Of a DNA stretch of 64,000 bases, positions 1-9,749 are shown one piece after another. The notes beneath the pieces were generated by a model. The model was not told the DNA's origin. It did not search any database and saw only the letters and a program-made list of their open reading frames with translations. A program made the position numbers and the translations under genes. Origin of the DNA: Brevibacillus laterosporus DSM 25 (GTDB lineage: Bacteria > Bacillota > Bacilli > Brevibacillales > Brevibacillaceae); assembly GCF_002706795.1 (NCBI RefSeq), contig NZ_CP017705.1, positions 3,819,501 through 3,883,500 on the forward strand, written 5' to 3'. Position 1 is the stretch's first letter; each line of letters starts with the position of its first letter.

Positions 1-81
1 GACGTCGTAATAACTGAATGTTAAGATACCTGTATTCAAAACACGAACAAAACGATCTATAGACATTTAACTAAATATGAT

Positions 82-190
82 TTCTCTTATCTAGAGAGGC
101 GGAGGGACTGGCCCAGAGATGCCTCGGCAACCGATAAATCAGGTGCCAATTCCAGCAGGGCTGTATGCCTTGAAAGATAAGAGGGGATGA
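82..190 (+). promoter_or_regulatory. SAM (S-box) riboswitch aptamer
   Basis: The leader of metH carries the conserved S-box landmarks: a P1 strand beginning TCTCTTATC, the segment GAGGCGGAGGGACTGGCCC, then GATGCCTCGGCAACC, AGGTGCCAATTCC, GCAG and a closing strand GATAAGAGG. These are the signature blocks of the SAM-I riboswitch. SAM binding should favour the downstream terminator and shut off the two methionine-synthesis genes that follow. The family assignment is very secure; exact helix ends are by eye. Confidence 0.96.
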
Positions 191-212
191 GTTCCTAATA
201 GCGAACATTAGT

Positions 213-250
213 AATCCTCTTCTTGCTTTCAGGCAGGAAGAGGATTTTTT
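213..250 (+). terminator. S-box expression-platform terminator
   Basis: A stem AATCCTCTTC / GAAGAGGATT with a short loop is followed by a run of six T. It sits between the aptamer and metH, where the SAM-I expression platform belongs, and should act as the conditional terminator. Confidence 0.92.
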
Positions 251-289
251 ATTTGCCAAGTCTAAGGGAGATTACGGAGGGTATGGGGG

Positions 290-3200
290 ATGAACAAACC
301 AACATTGCAAGAGCAGCTAGCACGTAAAATATTGATACTCGATGGCGCAATGGGAACGATGCTACAGCAAGCTAATCTCACAGCGGACGATTTTGGCGGT
401 GAGGAATATGAAGGCTGTAATGAACTATTGAATGTAACAAGACCAGACGTCATCCGGTATATTCATGCCACCTATTTTGAGGCAGGAGCTGACATTGTAG
501 AAACCAACACATTTGGATCAACCGATATTGTTCTTGCTGAATATGACATAGCAGATCGAGATTATGAACTCAATTTGGCCGCTGCACGTATTGCTAGAGA
601 GGTAGCGGATGAATTTAGCACAGGGGCGTGGCCACGTTATGTAGCGGGCTCTATGGGTCCTACTACAAAAACGCTTGCGTTAACAGGAGGCGTTACATTT
701 GAGCAATTAATTCATGCATACTATCGCCAAGCTAAAGCATTGATGGAGGGTGGCGTAGATTTACTACTGTTGGAAACATCTCAGGACACATTGAACGTAA
801 AAGCTGGCGGTATTGGCATACGTCAAGCTTTTGAAGAGCTTGGCTATGAGATTCCTATCATGATTTCTGGAACAATTGAACCGATGGGAACGACTCTGGC
901 TGGCCAAAACATTGAGGCCTTTTACGTGTCGATTGAACATCTTAAGCCTATTACGATTGGTCTGAATTGTGCGACAGGTCCGGAATTCATGCGTGACCAT
1001 TTACGAACCTTATCTGATCTGGCTTTGTGTGGGGTTAGTTGTTATCCCAATGCAGGTTTACCTGATGAGAATGGTCATTACCACGAATCACCACAAGGGT
1101 TAGCTATGAAAATGAAAGCATTCGCGCAAAAGGGGTGGCTTAATGTAGCAGGTGGTTGTTGTGGAACCACACCTGAACATATTCGTGCGCTACACGAAGC
1201 ATTGCAGGATATTACACCTCGAGCCAATAAACAGTCACATGTTACTGCTGTATCAGGTATTGAGGTGCTATATGTTGAGGACGACAATCGCCCTATTTTT
1301 GTAGGTGAACGTACCAACGTCATCGGATCTAAAAAGTTCCGTGACTTGATTGCAGCTGGTCAATTTGAGGAAGGATCAGACATTGCACGGGCACAAGTAA
1401 AGCGGGGAGCGGCTGTTATCGATATTTGTTTAGCAGACCCTGATCGTGATGAGTATGAGGACATGGAAAAATTTCTTCCATACGTAAGCCGCAAGGTAAA
1501 AGCACCGTTGATGATTGATTCCACTGATAAGAAGGTATTGGAGCTGGGTTTGAAATACTCTCAAGGGAAGGCAATCATTAATTCGATTAATCTTGAAGAT
1601 GGTTTAGATCGTTTTGAAGAGGTTGTACCACTCATTCATAAATATGGAGCGGCTGTTGTTGTTGGTACCATTGATGAAGTGGGTATGGCAATCACTCGCG
1701 AACGCAAGCTGGAAGTAGCCACACGTTCCTATGATTTGTTAGTGAATAAGTTTGGGATTAACCCGCAGGACATAATCTTTGATGCCCTTGTGTTTCCAGT
1801 TGGAACAGGAGACGAGCAGTACATTGGTTCAGCAAAAGAAACGGTAGAAGGAATTCGTTCCATTAAACAAAAATTCCCATTATGTAAGCAAATTCTTGGT
1901 GTGAGCAATGTCTCCTTTGGCTTACCACCAGCAGGTCGTGAGGTTCTGAATGCGGTCTTTTTATACCATACGACGTTAGCCGGTCTTGATTATGCCATTG
2001 TTAACACTGAAAAGATAGAACGTTATGCTTCGATTTCAGAAGAAGAACGAAAATTAGCAGAGGATTTGTTATTTCATACAAACGATGAAACCTTAGCGAC
2101 ATTTACTGACTTTTATCGCCAGAAAAAGAAAGAGGTTGTAAAAGAGGTATCGAATCTGTCGTTAGAAGAACGTTTAGCTAATTATGTGGTGGAAGGCTCT
2201 AAAGATGGATTACTTACAGATTTGTCCCTCGCTTTAGAAAAATATGTGCCACTTGATATTATTAACGGTCCACTTATGAGAGGGATGGAAGAAGTAGGTC
2301 GTCTGTTTAACGGAAACCAATTAATTGTAGCAGAAGTATTGCAGAGTGCAGAGGTCATGAAGGCATCAGTTGCCTTTCTGGAACCATACATGGAAAAGTC
2401 TGAGACAATAGTAAAAGGAAAAATTTTGTTAGCTACTGTAAAAGGGGATGTCCACGATATAGGTAAAAACCTAGTGGAAATCATTTTATCCAACAATGGC
2501 TATGAGGTAGTAAATTTGGGGATTAAAGTTGCACCAGATCAGCTGATTGCTGCGTGTCAGCAAGAAAAACCAGATGCAATTGGCCTTTCAGGCTTATTGG
2601 TAAAATCGGCGCAGCAGATGGTGATTACCGCGCAGGATTTGCGAAGTTCTGGTATTGATGTACCGTTGATGGTTGGGGGAGCAGCCCTCACGCGTAAATT
2701 TACGACAAACCGAATTGCTACTGAATACGAAGGTTTAGTCTTATACGCAAAAGATGCAATGGATGGACTGGATCTAGCTAATAAATTACAAGATCCACAA
2801 GCGCGAACGAAGCTGGTGGAAGAATTACAAGCACAAGCGACTGTTACCCAAGCTCAAACAGAAGAAAAAGCCAGCGAATCGGTTGTTATTCCACAGACTG
2901 AGATTATTCGCTCTACGACCAGTACTACGACACCGGTTTACGTAGCGCCTGATTTGGAGCGCCATGTCTTGCGTAATTATCCGATTAACCATTTGCGTCC
3001 TTATGTAAATTTACGTATGTTGCTTGGAAAGCATCTGGGCATTAAGGGCAACGTAGATAAATTAATCGAATCAGGAGACAAAAAAACGACCGAATTGTAT
3101 GAAATCGTAGATGATTTGTTGAATGAAGCAATCCGTAATCAGATTTTGCAGGCGAGTGGGATGTATCGTTTCTTCCCGGCCCAATCTTCTGGCAATGACA

Positions 3201-3754
3201 TCCTGATCTATGATCCAAATGATCACACGAAGGTGCTAGAACGTTTCACTTTCCCGCGACAACCGCAAGCTCCTCACCTTTGTCTAGCCGATTTTTTACG
3301 TCCTGTAGAAACGAATGAGATGGATTACGTAGCTTTCTTGACGGTTACAGCTGGAAAGGGCGTAAGAGATTTAGCACAGCAATGGAAAGAGAAAGGGGAC
3401 TATCTGCGGTCTCATGTCTTGCAAGCAGTAGCATTAGAGCTAGCAGAAGCGTTTGCCGAACGTATTCATCATGTTATTCGCGATTCATGGGGCTTTCCAG
3501 ACCCTGCCGATATGACGATGCTAGAGCGTTTTGGGGCTCGTTATCAGGGAATTCGTGTATCATTTGGCTATCCCGCTTGCCCTGATTTAGAGGATCAAGA
3601 AAAGCTCTTTAAGCTATTATCACCACAAGACATCGGAATTCAACTAACAGAAGGCTTTATGATGGACCCTGAAGCATCCGTGTCGGCTATGGTATTTGCT
3701 CACCCTGAAGCTCGGTATTTTAATGCAACTCCACCAGTTGGAGCGGAAGTGTAA
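290..3754 (+). CDS. metH: Cobalamin-dependent methionine synthase
   Basis: This 1154-residue protein has the full MetH architecture. It transfers methyl from 5-methyl-THF through cobalamin to homocysteine in the cytoplasm. The homocysteine module (about 1-310) has zinc ligands C227, C290 and C291 in GLNC and GGCCGT motifs. A pterin-binding domain follows (about 330-590), then the cobalamin cap (about 640-735) and the B12 domain with DVHDIGKN, whose H722 is the axial ligand. The C-terminal 250 residues are the SAM-dependent reactivation domain. A GGAGG lies nine bases before the ATG at 290; an ATG at 283 is too close to it. The gene lies directly behind an S-box leader and 29 bases before a second methionine gene. 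Confidence 0.97.
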   Translation: MNKPTLQEQLARKILILDGAMGTMLQQANLTADDFGGEEYEGCNELLNVTRPDVIRYIHATYFEAGADIVETNTFGSTDIVLAEYDIADRDYELNLAAARIAREVADEFSTGAWPRYVAGSMGPTTKTLALTGGVTFEQLIHAYYRQAKALMEGGVDLLLLETSQDTLNVKAGGIGIRQAFEELGYEIPIMISGTIEPMGTTLAGQNIEAFYVSIEHLKPITIGLNCATGPEFMRDHLRTLSDLALCGVSCYPNAGLPDENGHYHESPQGLAMKMKAFAQKGWLNVAGGCCGTTPEHIRALHEALQDITPRANKQSHVTAVSGIEVLYVEDDNRPIFVGERTNVIGSKKFRDLIAAGQFEEGSDIARAQVKRGAAVIDICLADPDRDEYEDMEKFLPYVSRKVKAPLMIDSTDKKVLELGLKYSQGKAIINSINLEDGLDRFEEVVPLIHKYGAAVVVGTIDEVGMAITRERKLEVATRSYDLLVNKFGINPQDIIFDALVFPVGTGDEQYIGSAKETVEGIRSIKQKFPLCKQILGVSNVSFGLPPAGREVLNAVFLYHTTLAGLDYAIVNTEKIERYASISEEERKLAEDLLFHTNDETLATFTDFYRQKKKEVVKEVSNLSLEERLANYVVEGSKDGLLTDLSLALEKYVPLDIINGPLMRGMEEVGRLFNGNQLIVAEVLQSAEVMKASVAFLEPYMEKSETIVKGKILLATVKGDVHDIGKNLVEIILSNNGYEVVNLGIKVAPDQLIAACQQEKPDAIGLSGLLVKSAQQMVITAQDLRSSGIDVPLMVGGAALTRKFTTNRIATEYEGLVLYAKDAMDGLDLANKLQDPQARTKLVEELQAQATVTQAQTEEKASESVVIPQTEIIRSTTSTTTPVYVAPDLERHVLRNYPINHLRPYVNLRMLLGKHLGIKGNVDKLIESGDKKTTELYEIVDDLLNEAIRNQILQASGMYRFFPAQSSGNDILIYDPNDHTKVLERFTFPRQPQAPHLCLADFLRPVETNEMDYVAFLTVTAGKGVRDLAQQWKEKGDYLRSHVLQAVALELAEAFAERIHHVIRDSWGFPDPADMTMLERFGARYQGIRVSFGYPACPDLEDQEKLFKLLSPQDIGIQLTEGFMMDPEASVSAMVFAHPEARYFNATPPVGAEV

Positions 3755-3783
3755 TCATAAAACGACGAAAAGGAGGAGTCTCG

Positions 3784-5649
3784 GTGGGAAAACGGGATTT
3801 ACGAGCCTATCTCACGGAACACTTACTAGTGGGTGATGGGGCGATGGCTACTCAGCTATATGAGCAGGGAGTTCCTATTGGTGTTAGTTACGAAGAGTTA
3901 TGTTTAAGTAATCCACAAATAATACGTAACGTACATGCTGCTTACTATAAAGCGGGTGCACGTTTGATCGAGACGAATACATTTGGGGCTAATCGGGATA
4001 GCTTGTCTCGGTATGGCCTAGAGAATAAGGTTACACGGATGAATCGTGCTGCGGTTACCATTGCAAGAGAAGCGGTTGGAGATGATGCGTTCGTAGTTGG
4101 AGCAATGGGCTCTATTATTGCCGGACGTGTCCGCGACAAGCAAATCGACCAATTTAAAGATCAGTTCGAAGAGCAAGCTACTTCCCTGCTACATGCAGGA
4201 GTAGATGGTATTTTGCTAGAAACGTTCTTGGATGTTGATGAATTATTGCTAGCGCTAGAGGTGATTCGTCCCCTAACAGAGCTACCTATCATAGCCCAGC
4301 TTGCTACATTGGAAGTGGGAACTACTCGTGATGGTCATTCGTTGACTCAAGCATTCCAACTGATTAAAGGGGCAGGAGCGGATGTAATTGGACTTAACTG
4401 TCGGCTGGGGCCGGCGGAAATCTTGCGTTCCTTTGAAGCAACAGTATGTCCAAGTGACGTTTATCTCTCTGCATTTCCGAATGCAGGCCGTCTTGGATTG
4501 GCTGATGGAACTCTGTCTTATAAATCTTCACCAGATTATTTTGCAGAAAGTGCCTTGCGTTTACATGAACAGGGTGTAAGACTGATTGGAGGTTGTTGTG
4601 GCACGACGCCGGAACATACGAGAGCAATTGCTGAAAAATTGGCCGGATGCGTCCCTGTGCCACGGGTTAATCCACCAGTCTCTGTTCATTCGGAGACAAT
4701 TGAGGTACAGGCGGTTCAAAAACGTCTTGAACCAAGTATCATCGAGGAAGTGAAGCATCATCCGACGATTATCGTTGAGTTTGATCCGCCCAAAGACCTG
4801 CATACAGAAGATTTCTTACAGGGCTGTTGTGCTTTACATGCTGCTGGTGCTAATGCAATAACGTTAGCAGATAACTCACTAGCAACAGTTCGTATGAGCA
4901 ATATGGCTTTGGGAGCTATGATGAAGCGATTAGGAGTAGAGCCGCTACTTCATATTGCCTGCCGAGATCGTAATCTGATTGGTCAACAATCACATTTAAT
5001 GGGCCTTCACGCTCTGGGTATTGATCAGGTACTAGTCATTACTGGTGATCCTTCACGCTTTGGAGACTTGCCAGGTGCTAGTTCTGTCTATGATGTGAGC
5101 TCGTTTGATTTAATCCGCATGGTAAAGCAGTTAAATCAAGGCTATGCGTTTTCAGGCAAACAATTGAAGCAGCATGCTCAATTTATTGTCGGAGCGGCTT
5201 TTAATCCACATGTGCGCCATTTGGATGCAGCTGTGGCACGTTTGGAAAAGAAGGTTGAGGCTGGGGCCGATTACATTATGACGCAACCCGTTTATGATGC
5301 AGAGACCATCGTTCAGATTTATGAAGCTACAAAACATATTCGTGTACCTATCTTTATAGGCATCATGCCATTAACGAGCTCACGTAATGCGGAGTTCTTG
5401 CATAACGAAGTACCTGGCATTAAGCTGTCCACCTATGCGCTTGAACAAATGAAGCTATTTACAGGTGAGGCTGCCCGTCTGGAAGGTAATCGCATGGCAA
5501 AGGAACTAATCGATGTGACGCTTCAATACTTTAATGGAATTTACTTGATAACCCCGTTCAATTACTATCAGATGACCGTAGAGTTGACACAATATATTAG
5601 ACAACAAGAGCAAGTAAAAGCAGGATTTAAGGAAGTGTCGAGTTCCTAA
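3784..5649 (+). CDS. Bifunctional homocysteine S-methyltransferase / methylenetetrahydrofolate reductase (YitJ-like)
   Basis: This 621-residue fusion starts with a GTG preceded by AAAAGGAGGAG. The N-terminal half is a homocysteine S-methyltransferase with zinc ligands C206, C271 and C272 (GLNC, GGCCGT). The C-terminal half (about 320-600) is a methylene-THF reductase TIM barrel, with ITGDPSRFGD and MTQPVYD typical of the FAD and folate sites. The length matches Bacillus subtilis YitJ. The reductase half would supply 5-methyl-THF to the upstream MetH, so the two genes form a functional operon under SAM control. Whether the methyltransferase half prefers S-methylmethionine, SAM or methyl-THF cannot be told from sequence. 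Confidence 0.93.
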   Translation: MGKRDLRAYLTEHLLVGDGAMATQLYEQGVPIGVSYEELCLSNPQIIRNVHAAYYKAGARLIETNTFGANRDSLSRYGLENKVTRMNRAAVTIAREAVGDDAFVVGAMGSIIAGRVRDKQIDQFKDQFEEQATSLLHAGVDGILLETFLDVDELLLALEVIRPLTELPIIAQLATLEVGTTRDGHSLTQAFQLIKGAGADVIGLNCRLGPAEILRSFEATVCPSDVYLSAFPNAGRLGLADGTLSYKSSPDYFAESALRLHEQGVRLIGGCCGTTPEHTRAIAEKLAGCVPVPRVNPPVSVHSETIEVQAVQKRLEPSIIEEVKHHPTIIVEFDPPKDLHTEDFLQGCCALHAAGANAITLADNSLATVRMSNMALGAMMKRLGVEPLLHIACRDRNLIGQQSHLMGLHALGIDQVLVITGDPSRFGDLPGASSVYDVSSFDLIRMVKQLNQGYAFSGKQLKQHAQFIVGAAFNPHVRHLDAAVARLEKKVEAGADYIMTQPVYDAETIVQIYEATKHIRVPIFIGIMPLTSSRNAEFLHNEVPGIKLSTYALEQMKLFTGEAARLEGNRMAKELIDVTLQYFNGIYLITPFNYYQMTVELTQYIRQQEQVKAGFKEVSSS

Positions 5650-5681
5650 AGAGCAAGAAACAAACCATACCGTCTAGATAA

Positions 5682-5718
5682 AGGAAGACCCTTACAAAAA
5701 CGTAGGAGGTCTTCTTCG
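5682..5718 (+). terminator. Probable terminator of the metH operon
   Basis: GAAGACC and GGTCTTC form a stem about 35 bases after the stop codon. The T-tract is weak (TTCGTT). The gene that converges from the other side ends here, so the hairpin may serve both strands. Confidence 0.5.
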
Positions 5719-5937
5719 TTATGTACCCTTTTTTCTGTTTTGGACAACAGAATAAATAAAATGAACCACAATCATAAAAATGAGAATAGCAAGCAAAATA
5801 TTTGTAGTTTGTATAGCTTTACTTATTTTACTTAATTCAGAATGAATACCTATCAAAGCATTCCCTGTCTTACTACTGATATCTCCAATACTGTGTGCGA
5901 TGTCGTTAAAATACTGGCGTAGTTGAGAAAAATCCAT
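5719..5937 (-). CDS. Small C-tail-anchored membrane protein, unknown
   Basis: The 72-residue protein has a soluble, mildly amphipathic N-terminal part (about 1-45) and one hydrophobic helix near residues 46-66, followed by a basic tail NRKKGT. The start is supported by AGGAGGTGAAATA just before the ATG. I recognise no family. The topology suggests a C-tail-anchored protein with a cytoplasmic N-terminus. It is a single gene transcribed toward the metH operon. Confidence 0.6.
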   Translation of the reverse strand: MDFSQLRQYFNDIAHSIGDISSKTGNALIGIHSELSKISKAIQTTNILLAILIFMIVVHFIYSVVQNRKKGT

Positions 5938-6073
5938 TATTTCACCTCCAAAATGGCCAGATATTATTGGTTAGTATTCTATATATGGGGAGATAAATAA
6001 CAAATTTTCTTCCCAAATGTGACAAAACAGAAAAGAAAGTGAAAAATTTCTCATAAAGTGACGTATATATCTT

Positions 6074-6100
6074 TTGCATTTCAATCGAACCCGTTATACT
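6074..6100 (+). promoter_or_regulatory. Possible promoter of nirD-nirC
   Basis: TTGCAT and TATACT lie 15 bases apart about 65 bases before the nirD start. The spacing is short for sigma-A. No convincing FNR or NarL-type palindrome is visible beside it. Confidence 0.35.
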
Positions 6101-6163
6101 ACGAATGTAGAATGAAATAGAGATTATTTTATGTATGTCCAAAGGGAAGGAAGTGTTAGAAGC

Positions 6164-6523
6164 ATGCTGTATCCTGTTGCTGAACAGTTAGTTTGTTTCT
6201 ATGAAATAGGGAACATTGATGATTTTCCAAAGAAAGTAGGCAGAGTTGTCTGTGTAGAAGAAACAGAGATCGCTCTGTTTCGTTTAGAAGATAATCAATT
6301 CTATGCAGTGGCTAACCGTAATCCACATCCTAAAGGGGGTACATTAGTAGACGGAATCATTTCTGATTTATTTTTGTATGACCCTTTGTATGACTGGAAA
6401 ATTTCGTTAGTGGATGGAATGGTGCAAGCTCCTGATAGAGGTCAGATAGAAGTATACCCCGTAAAGGTCGAAGGAAAAACGGTGAAACTAGGCTTGCCTG
6501 CTTGCGATAACTTTTTATCTTAA
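6164..6523 (+). CDS. nirD: NirD/NasE-like nitrite reductase small subunit (Rieske fold, ligands lost)
   Basis: The 119-residue protein has the compact Rieske-like fold of assimilatory nitrite reductase small subunits (IALFRLEDNQFYAV, then PHPKGGTLVDG, then YDWKISL). The iron-sulphur ligand positions read N-P-H and D-P-L-Y instead of C-x-H and C-x2-H, so no cluster should bind. Escherichia coli NirD also lacks these ligands. The ATG at 6164 is preferred because GGAAGGAAG precedes it; the in-frame ATG at 6131 has no ribosome binding site. The partner gene here is nirC, and the catalytic subunit nirB is not in this window. A structural role in a complex encoded elsewhere is inferred. Confidence 0.75.
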   Translation: MLYPVAEQLVCFYEIGNIDDFPKKVGRVVCVEETEIALFRLEDNQFYAVANRNPHPKGGTLVDGIISDLFLYDPLYDWKISLVDGMVQAPDRGQIEVYPVKVEGKTVKLGLPACDNFLS

Positions 6524-6561
6524 CGACAACACGTGCCTAACACCCTAAGGAGTTGGAGACC

Positions 6562-7419
6562 TTGTATACTGATACTCTGGAAGTGATGGCTAAGAACGCA
6601 CTAAAGAAAAAAGAGATGCTGGATAAAAGCATAGCACGCTACTTGCTACACGCTGCTCTAGCGGGATGCTATGTAGGGATTGGAATCGTATTAATTTTAA
6701 CGGTGGGTGAACCACTGTTACAAGCTGGTTCCCCCCTTACTATGACATTAATGGGCGTGTCGTTTGGGATTGCCTTAACCCTGGTGATCTTCGCTGGTTC
6801 CGATTTGTTTACCGGCAATAATATGTATTTCACAATAGGTGCATTAAGTGGTGCGACTAAATGGAAGGATGCAGGGAAGAACTGGGTGTGGTGCTGGATT
6901 GGTAACCTACTCGGTGCAACTGTTTTCTGCCTGATCATCTTAGGTTCGGGAGTGTTTAGTCACGCTTCAAGCGACCATATGCTCTTTTATCTAGCAGCTA
7001 AAAAAATGAACCTACCAACTGTGCAATTATTTTTCAGAGGAATTCTTTGTAACTGGTTAGTTTGTTTGTCTATTTGGACAGCGACCCGGGCCAAGGAAGA
7101 TACAGCGAAACTAATTCTGATTTTCTGGATGTTGTTTGCCTTTATTACCTCTGGCTATGAGCATAGCGTAGCCAACATGACAGTGTTAACACTGGCGCTA
7201 ATGCTTCCACACCCAGAGACCATTACCATTGCGGGCTGGGTTCATAACCTGAGCATTGTTACTTTAGGAAACATTGTCGGGGGAGCACTATTTGTAGGTA
7301 CCATGTACTGGTTGGTATCGCCTATCAAAACCAAGTTAACAAAAGGAAAACAACAGGAAGAACGTACAGAAAAGCAGCAGTTAGCTACAGCAGAGAATGC
7401 TAGCCTGCAAGCGAAATAA
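6562..7419 (+). CDS. nirC: Formate/nitrite transporter family protein (NirC-like)
   Basis: The 285-residue membrane protein has the six-helix FNT fold. Typical blocks are the helix ending FAGSDLFTGNNMYFTIGAL, then NWVWCWIGNLLGA, then GILCNWLVCLSIW, then SGYEHSVANM. FNT pentamers conduct nitrite or formate, and the upstream nirD points to nitrite. I choose the TTG at 6562, nine bases after AAGGAG; the TTG at 6553 overlaps that Shine-Dalgarno. The C-terminal tail is charged and cytoplasmic. The gap to nirD is 38 bases, which fits one operon. Confidence 0.88.
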   Translation: MYTDTLEVMAKNALKKKEMLDKSIARYLLHAALAGCYVGIGIVLILTVGEPLLQAGSPLTMTLMGVSFGIALTLVIFAGSDLFTGNNMYFTIGALSGATKWKDAGKNWVWCWIGNLLGATVFCLIILGSGVFSHASSDHMLFYLAAKKMNLPTVQLFFRGILCNWLVCLSIWTATRAKEDTAKLILIFWMLFAFITSGYEHSVANMTVLTLALMLPHPETITIAGWVHNLSIVTLGNIVGGALFVGTMYWLVSPIKTKLTKGKQQEERTEKQQLATAENASLQAK

Positions 7420-7443
7420 TATATATTTCATAAGTGAAGAAAG

Positions 7444-7477
7444 GTCTGTTCCTCGGCACGTGGGAACAGGCTTTTTA
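7444..7477 (+). terminator. Terminator after nirC
   Basis: CTGTTCC and GGAACAG form a stem around TCGGCACGTG, followed by CTTTTTATA. Confidence 0.85.
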
Positions 7478-7641
7478 TATTTTTATTTCTTAGTTGTTTG
7501 CTGGTTAAAATTTTTTCTTGTTTACCTGATATGCTTCAAATCTTTGCATCATAAAATAAAGAGTCTAAAGATCAGTAACGTAGTATAACAGGTATCCGTA
7601 TCAATAATTGGTAAGAAAATATGTGAAGAGGTGAGGAAAAA

Positions 7642-9024
7642 ATGAAATATCCAGCGGAACCATTTAAAATCAAAATGATAGAACCATTGCGACTTATTTC
7701 ACGAGACGAACGGATTACTGCATTAAAGGAAGCGGGGTATAATCCGTTTTCACTTCGCGCTGAAGATGTCTACATTGATTTGCTAACGGACAGTGGAACA
7801 GGAGCAATGAGCGATCGGCAATGGGCAGGGCTTATGCAAGGCGATGAATCCTATGCAGGTAGTCGTAGTTTTTATCATTTACAAGATAGTGTGCGAGATG
7901 TAATCGGGTATTCTTATGTTGTTCCAACTCATCAGGGGAGGGGAGCCGAACAAGTTCTGTTTCCTCTGCTGATCAAGCCAGGCCAGTCTGTCATTAGTAA
8001 CTGGCACTTTGATACAACCCGAGCTCATGTGGAATTGGCAGGCGGAAAAGCCATTGATCTTGTGACGGACGAAGCTTTAGACACAAATACCTACCATGCT
8101 TTTAAGGGAAATATAGATATTGAGAAAGCAAGAAAAGTTATCGAAGAAACAGGGAAGGAAAATATTGCTTTACTAATCATAACGATTACAAATAACAGTG
8201 CAGGTGGCCAGCCTGTATCTATGGAGAATATTAAGCAAGCTTCAGCATTAGCCAAAGAATATGGTCTTCGATTTTTGCTAGATGCCGCTCGTTTTTCTGA
8301 GAACGCTTATTTTATTAAACAGCGTGAAGCTGGCTATCAGCAAAAATCAATTCGTCAAATTGTTCGGGAAATGTTTACTTACGCAGATGCTTTTACCATG
8401 AGTGCTAAAAAGGACGGATTGGTCAATATTGGAGGACTTATTGGGATTCGTGAAGAACAAGAGTTGTATGAACAAATCCGTTCTGCTGTTGTCCCTCTTG
8501 AAGGGTTCCCGACATATGGAGGTTTGGCGGGACGTGATATGGAAGCATTAGCAGCAGGCTTACAGGAGGTTGTAGAGGAGGAGTATTTGCACTATCGGAT
8601 TGCGCAGATTGCTTATTTAGGAGATCGACTGGTAGCAGGTGGAATCCCGATCCAGACGCCAACTGGAGGTCATGCTGTATTTGTAGATGCCAAAAAAATG
8701 TTATCACACATTCCGTTTGATCAATTCCCAGGTCAGGTACTTGCCAATGAGCTTTATGTAGAAAGCGGGGTTCGGGCGGTAGAGGTAGGCTCATTATTAC
8801 TGGGAAGAGACCCAAAAACCAACCAACAACTTGTAAGTCCCCTAGAATTATTACGCCTAACGATTCCACGAAGGGTGTACACCTATGCCCATATGGATGT
8901 TATTGCAGACGGTTTAATTCGGATTAAAGAGCGTGCACATGAGTTGCGGGGGCTTACGTTTACATACGAACCACCAATGCTCCGCCATTTCACTGCGCGC
9001 TTGAAACCGGTTGAGGAAAAATAG
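7642..9024 (+). CDS. tnaA: Tryptophanase
   Basis: The 460-residue PLP enzyme belongs to the tryptophanase / tyrosine phenol-lyase family. The PLP lysine is K257 in SAKKDG. Blocks such as [35 protein letters not shown] and [11 protein letters not shown] match tryptophanase better than tyrosine phenol-lyase, so the expected reaction is L-tryptophan to indole, pyruvate and ammonia. AGAGGTGAGG precedes the ATG. I see no tnaC-like leader peptide or tnaB permease, so the classic enteric control seems absent. It is monocistronic. Indole can act as an extracellular signal, but that role is inference. Confidence 0.9.
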   Translation: MKYPAEPFKIKMIEPLRLISRDERITALKEAGYNPFSLRAEDVYIDLLTDSGTGAMSDRQWAGLMQGDESYAGSRSFYHLQDSVRDVIGYSYVVPTHQGRGAEQVLFPLLIKPGQSVISNWHFDTTRAHVELAGGKAIDLVTDEALDTNTYHAFKGNIDIEKARKVIEETGKENIALLIITITNNSAGGQPVSMENIKQASALAKEYGLRFLLDAARFSENAYFIKQREAGYQQKSIRQIVREMFTYADAFTMSAKKDGLVNIGGLIGIREEQELYEQIRSAVVPLEGFPTYGGLAGRDMEALAAGLQEVVEEEYLHYRIAQIAYLGDRLVAGGIPIQTPTGGHAVFVDAKKMLSHIPFDQFPGQVLANELYVESGVRAVEVGSLLLGRDPKTNQQLVSPLELLRLTIPRRVYTYAHMDVIADGLIRIKERAHELRGLTFTYEPPMLRHFTARLKPVEEK

Positions 9025-9195
9025 CTACAAGCGGAGATCAATCACTGTATGAGAGCAGTCTTGTCATACAGAATAATGTCTAAAAGACTTATGAAGTTTT
9101 CGTTATCAGAAAAAACAGTAAATATATACAACAATTAATAGATAAATCAAAAATTACATATAAAGAGGAGGTAGACGGCTAAAAGATTAGGTAGA

Positions 9196-9220
9196 GAGCG
9201 ATTAAAGTCGCTCCTTTTTT
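9196..9220 (+). terminator. Terminator in the tnaA-9375 gap
   Basis: GAGCGA and TCGCTC form a stem followed by CTTTTTT. It lies 170 bases after tnaA and 155 before the next gene. The rest of the 9025-9374 gap holds only a smaller hairpin (CTGTATGA / TCATACAG, 9045-9071) without a T-tract, and no gene. Confidence 0.8.
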
Positions 9221-9374
9221 ATACTCTCTGATAGTAAAAATGCAACTACGACTCTGATGTCGCCAGAGGAACGGTAATCACTGTATTTTTTGTGAATAGG
9301 AAGAGTGTATGTTACCAGAATAAGAAAATGGACATTTGTAATAATAAAAACATCCTGATTTGGTGGGGGAATAA

Positions 9375-9749
9375 ATGAACATACATTCATCCGATCAAAT
9401 GATTTCTGCTGAGGTAGTCTTACAGTCAAAAAGTGGACAATCTCTCTTAACAACAAATGTACCAATTACGTCGGAAAACGTCGAGTTATTTCAGCCAAGT
9501 GAAAAAGTATTGGCAGAAGCGAAGCAACTCATTGAAGCGAATGGTCTAACAGTACATACCGCTGGTGTGACAATGACTGTAAGTGGGACGAAAAAGCAGT
9601 TTGCACAATGGCTGGGAGAGGAATGGAACAAAGGAAATTTACAGATTCCTTCTCATATGCAACATGTCGTAGAACAAGTTGTGTTTCAAGAAAACAAGCC
9701 TATTTATTATGACAAAACTAGTGGAAAAGGGGACGAGAGAAATGACTGA
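9375..9749 (+). CDS. Stand-alone paralogue of the downstream protease's N-terminal domain
   Basis: This 124-residue protein has no signal peptide. It aligns along its length with the N-terminal domain of the protease encoded next: both share S-x-E-G/S-x-SL-x-T-T, I-T-x-ENVE, a helix with KAVEKL or AKQLIEANG, and a terminal PVYY or PIYY. The protease has an insertion of about 35 residues that is missing here. The fold pattern resembles protease pro-domains, so it may act as a folding helper or inhibitor in trans. GGTGGGGG precedes the ATG. Its stop overlaps the protease start by eight bases, implying coupled translation. The function is inferred only. Confidence 0.7.
   Translation: MNIHSSDQMISAEVVLQSKSGQSLLTTNVPITSENVELFQPSEKVLAEAKQLIEANGLTVHTAGVTMTVSGTKKQFAQWLGEEWNKGNLQIPSHMQHVVEQVVFQENKPIYYDKTSGKGDERND

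Noticed and set aside
9679-9741. A 21-codon in-frame extension at the start of the protease gene
   Set aside because: It lies inside the preceding gene and has no ribosome binding site; ATG 9742 in ATGACTGA is the natural coupled start.
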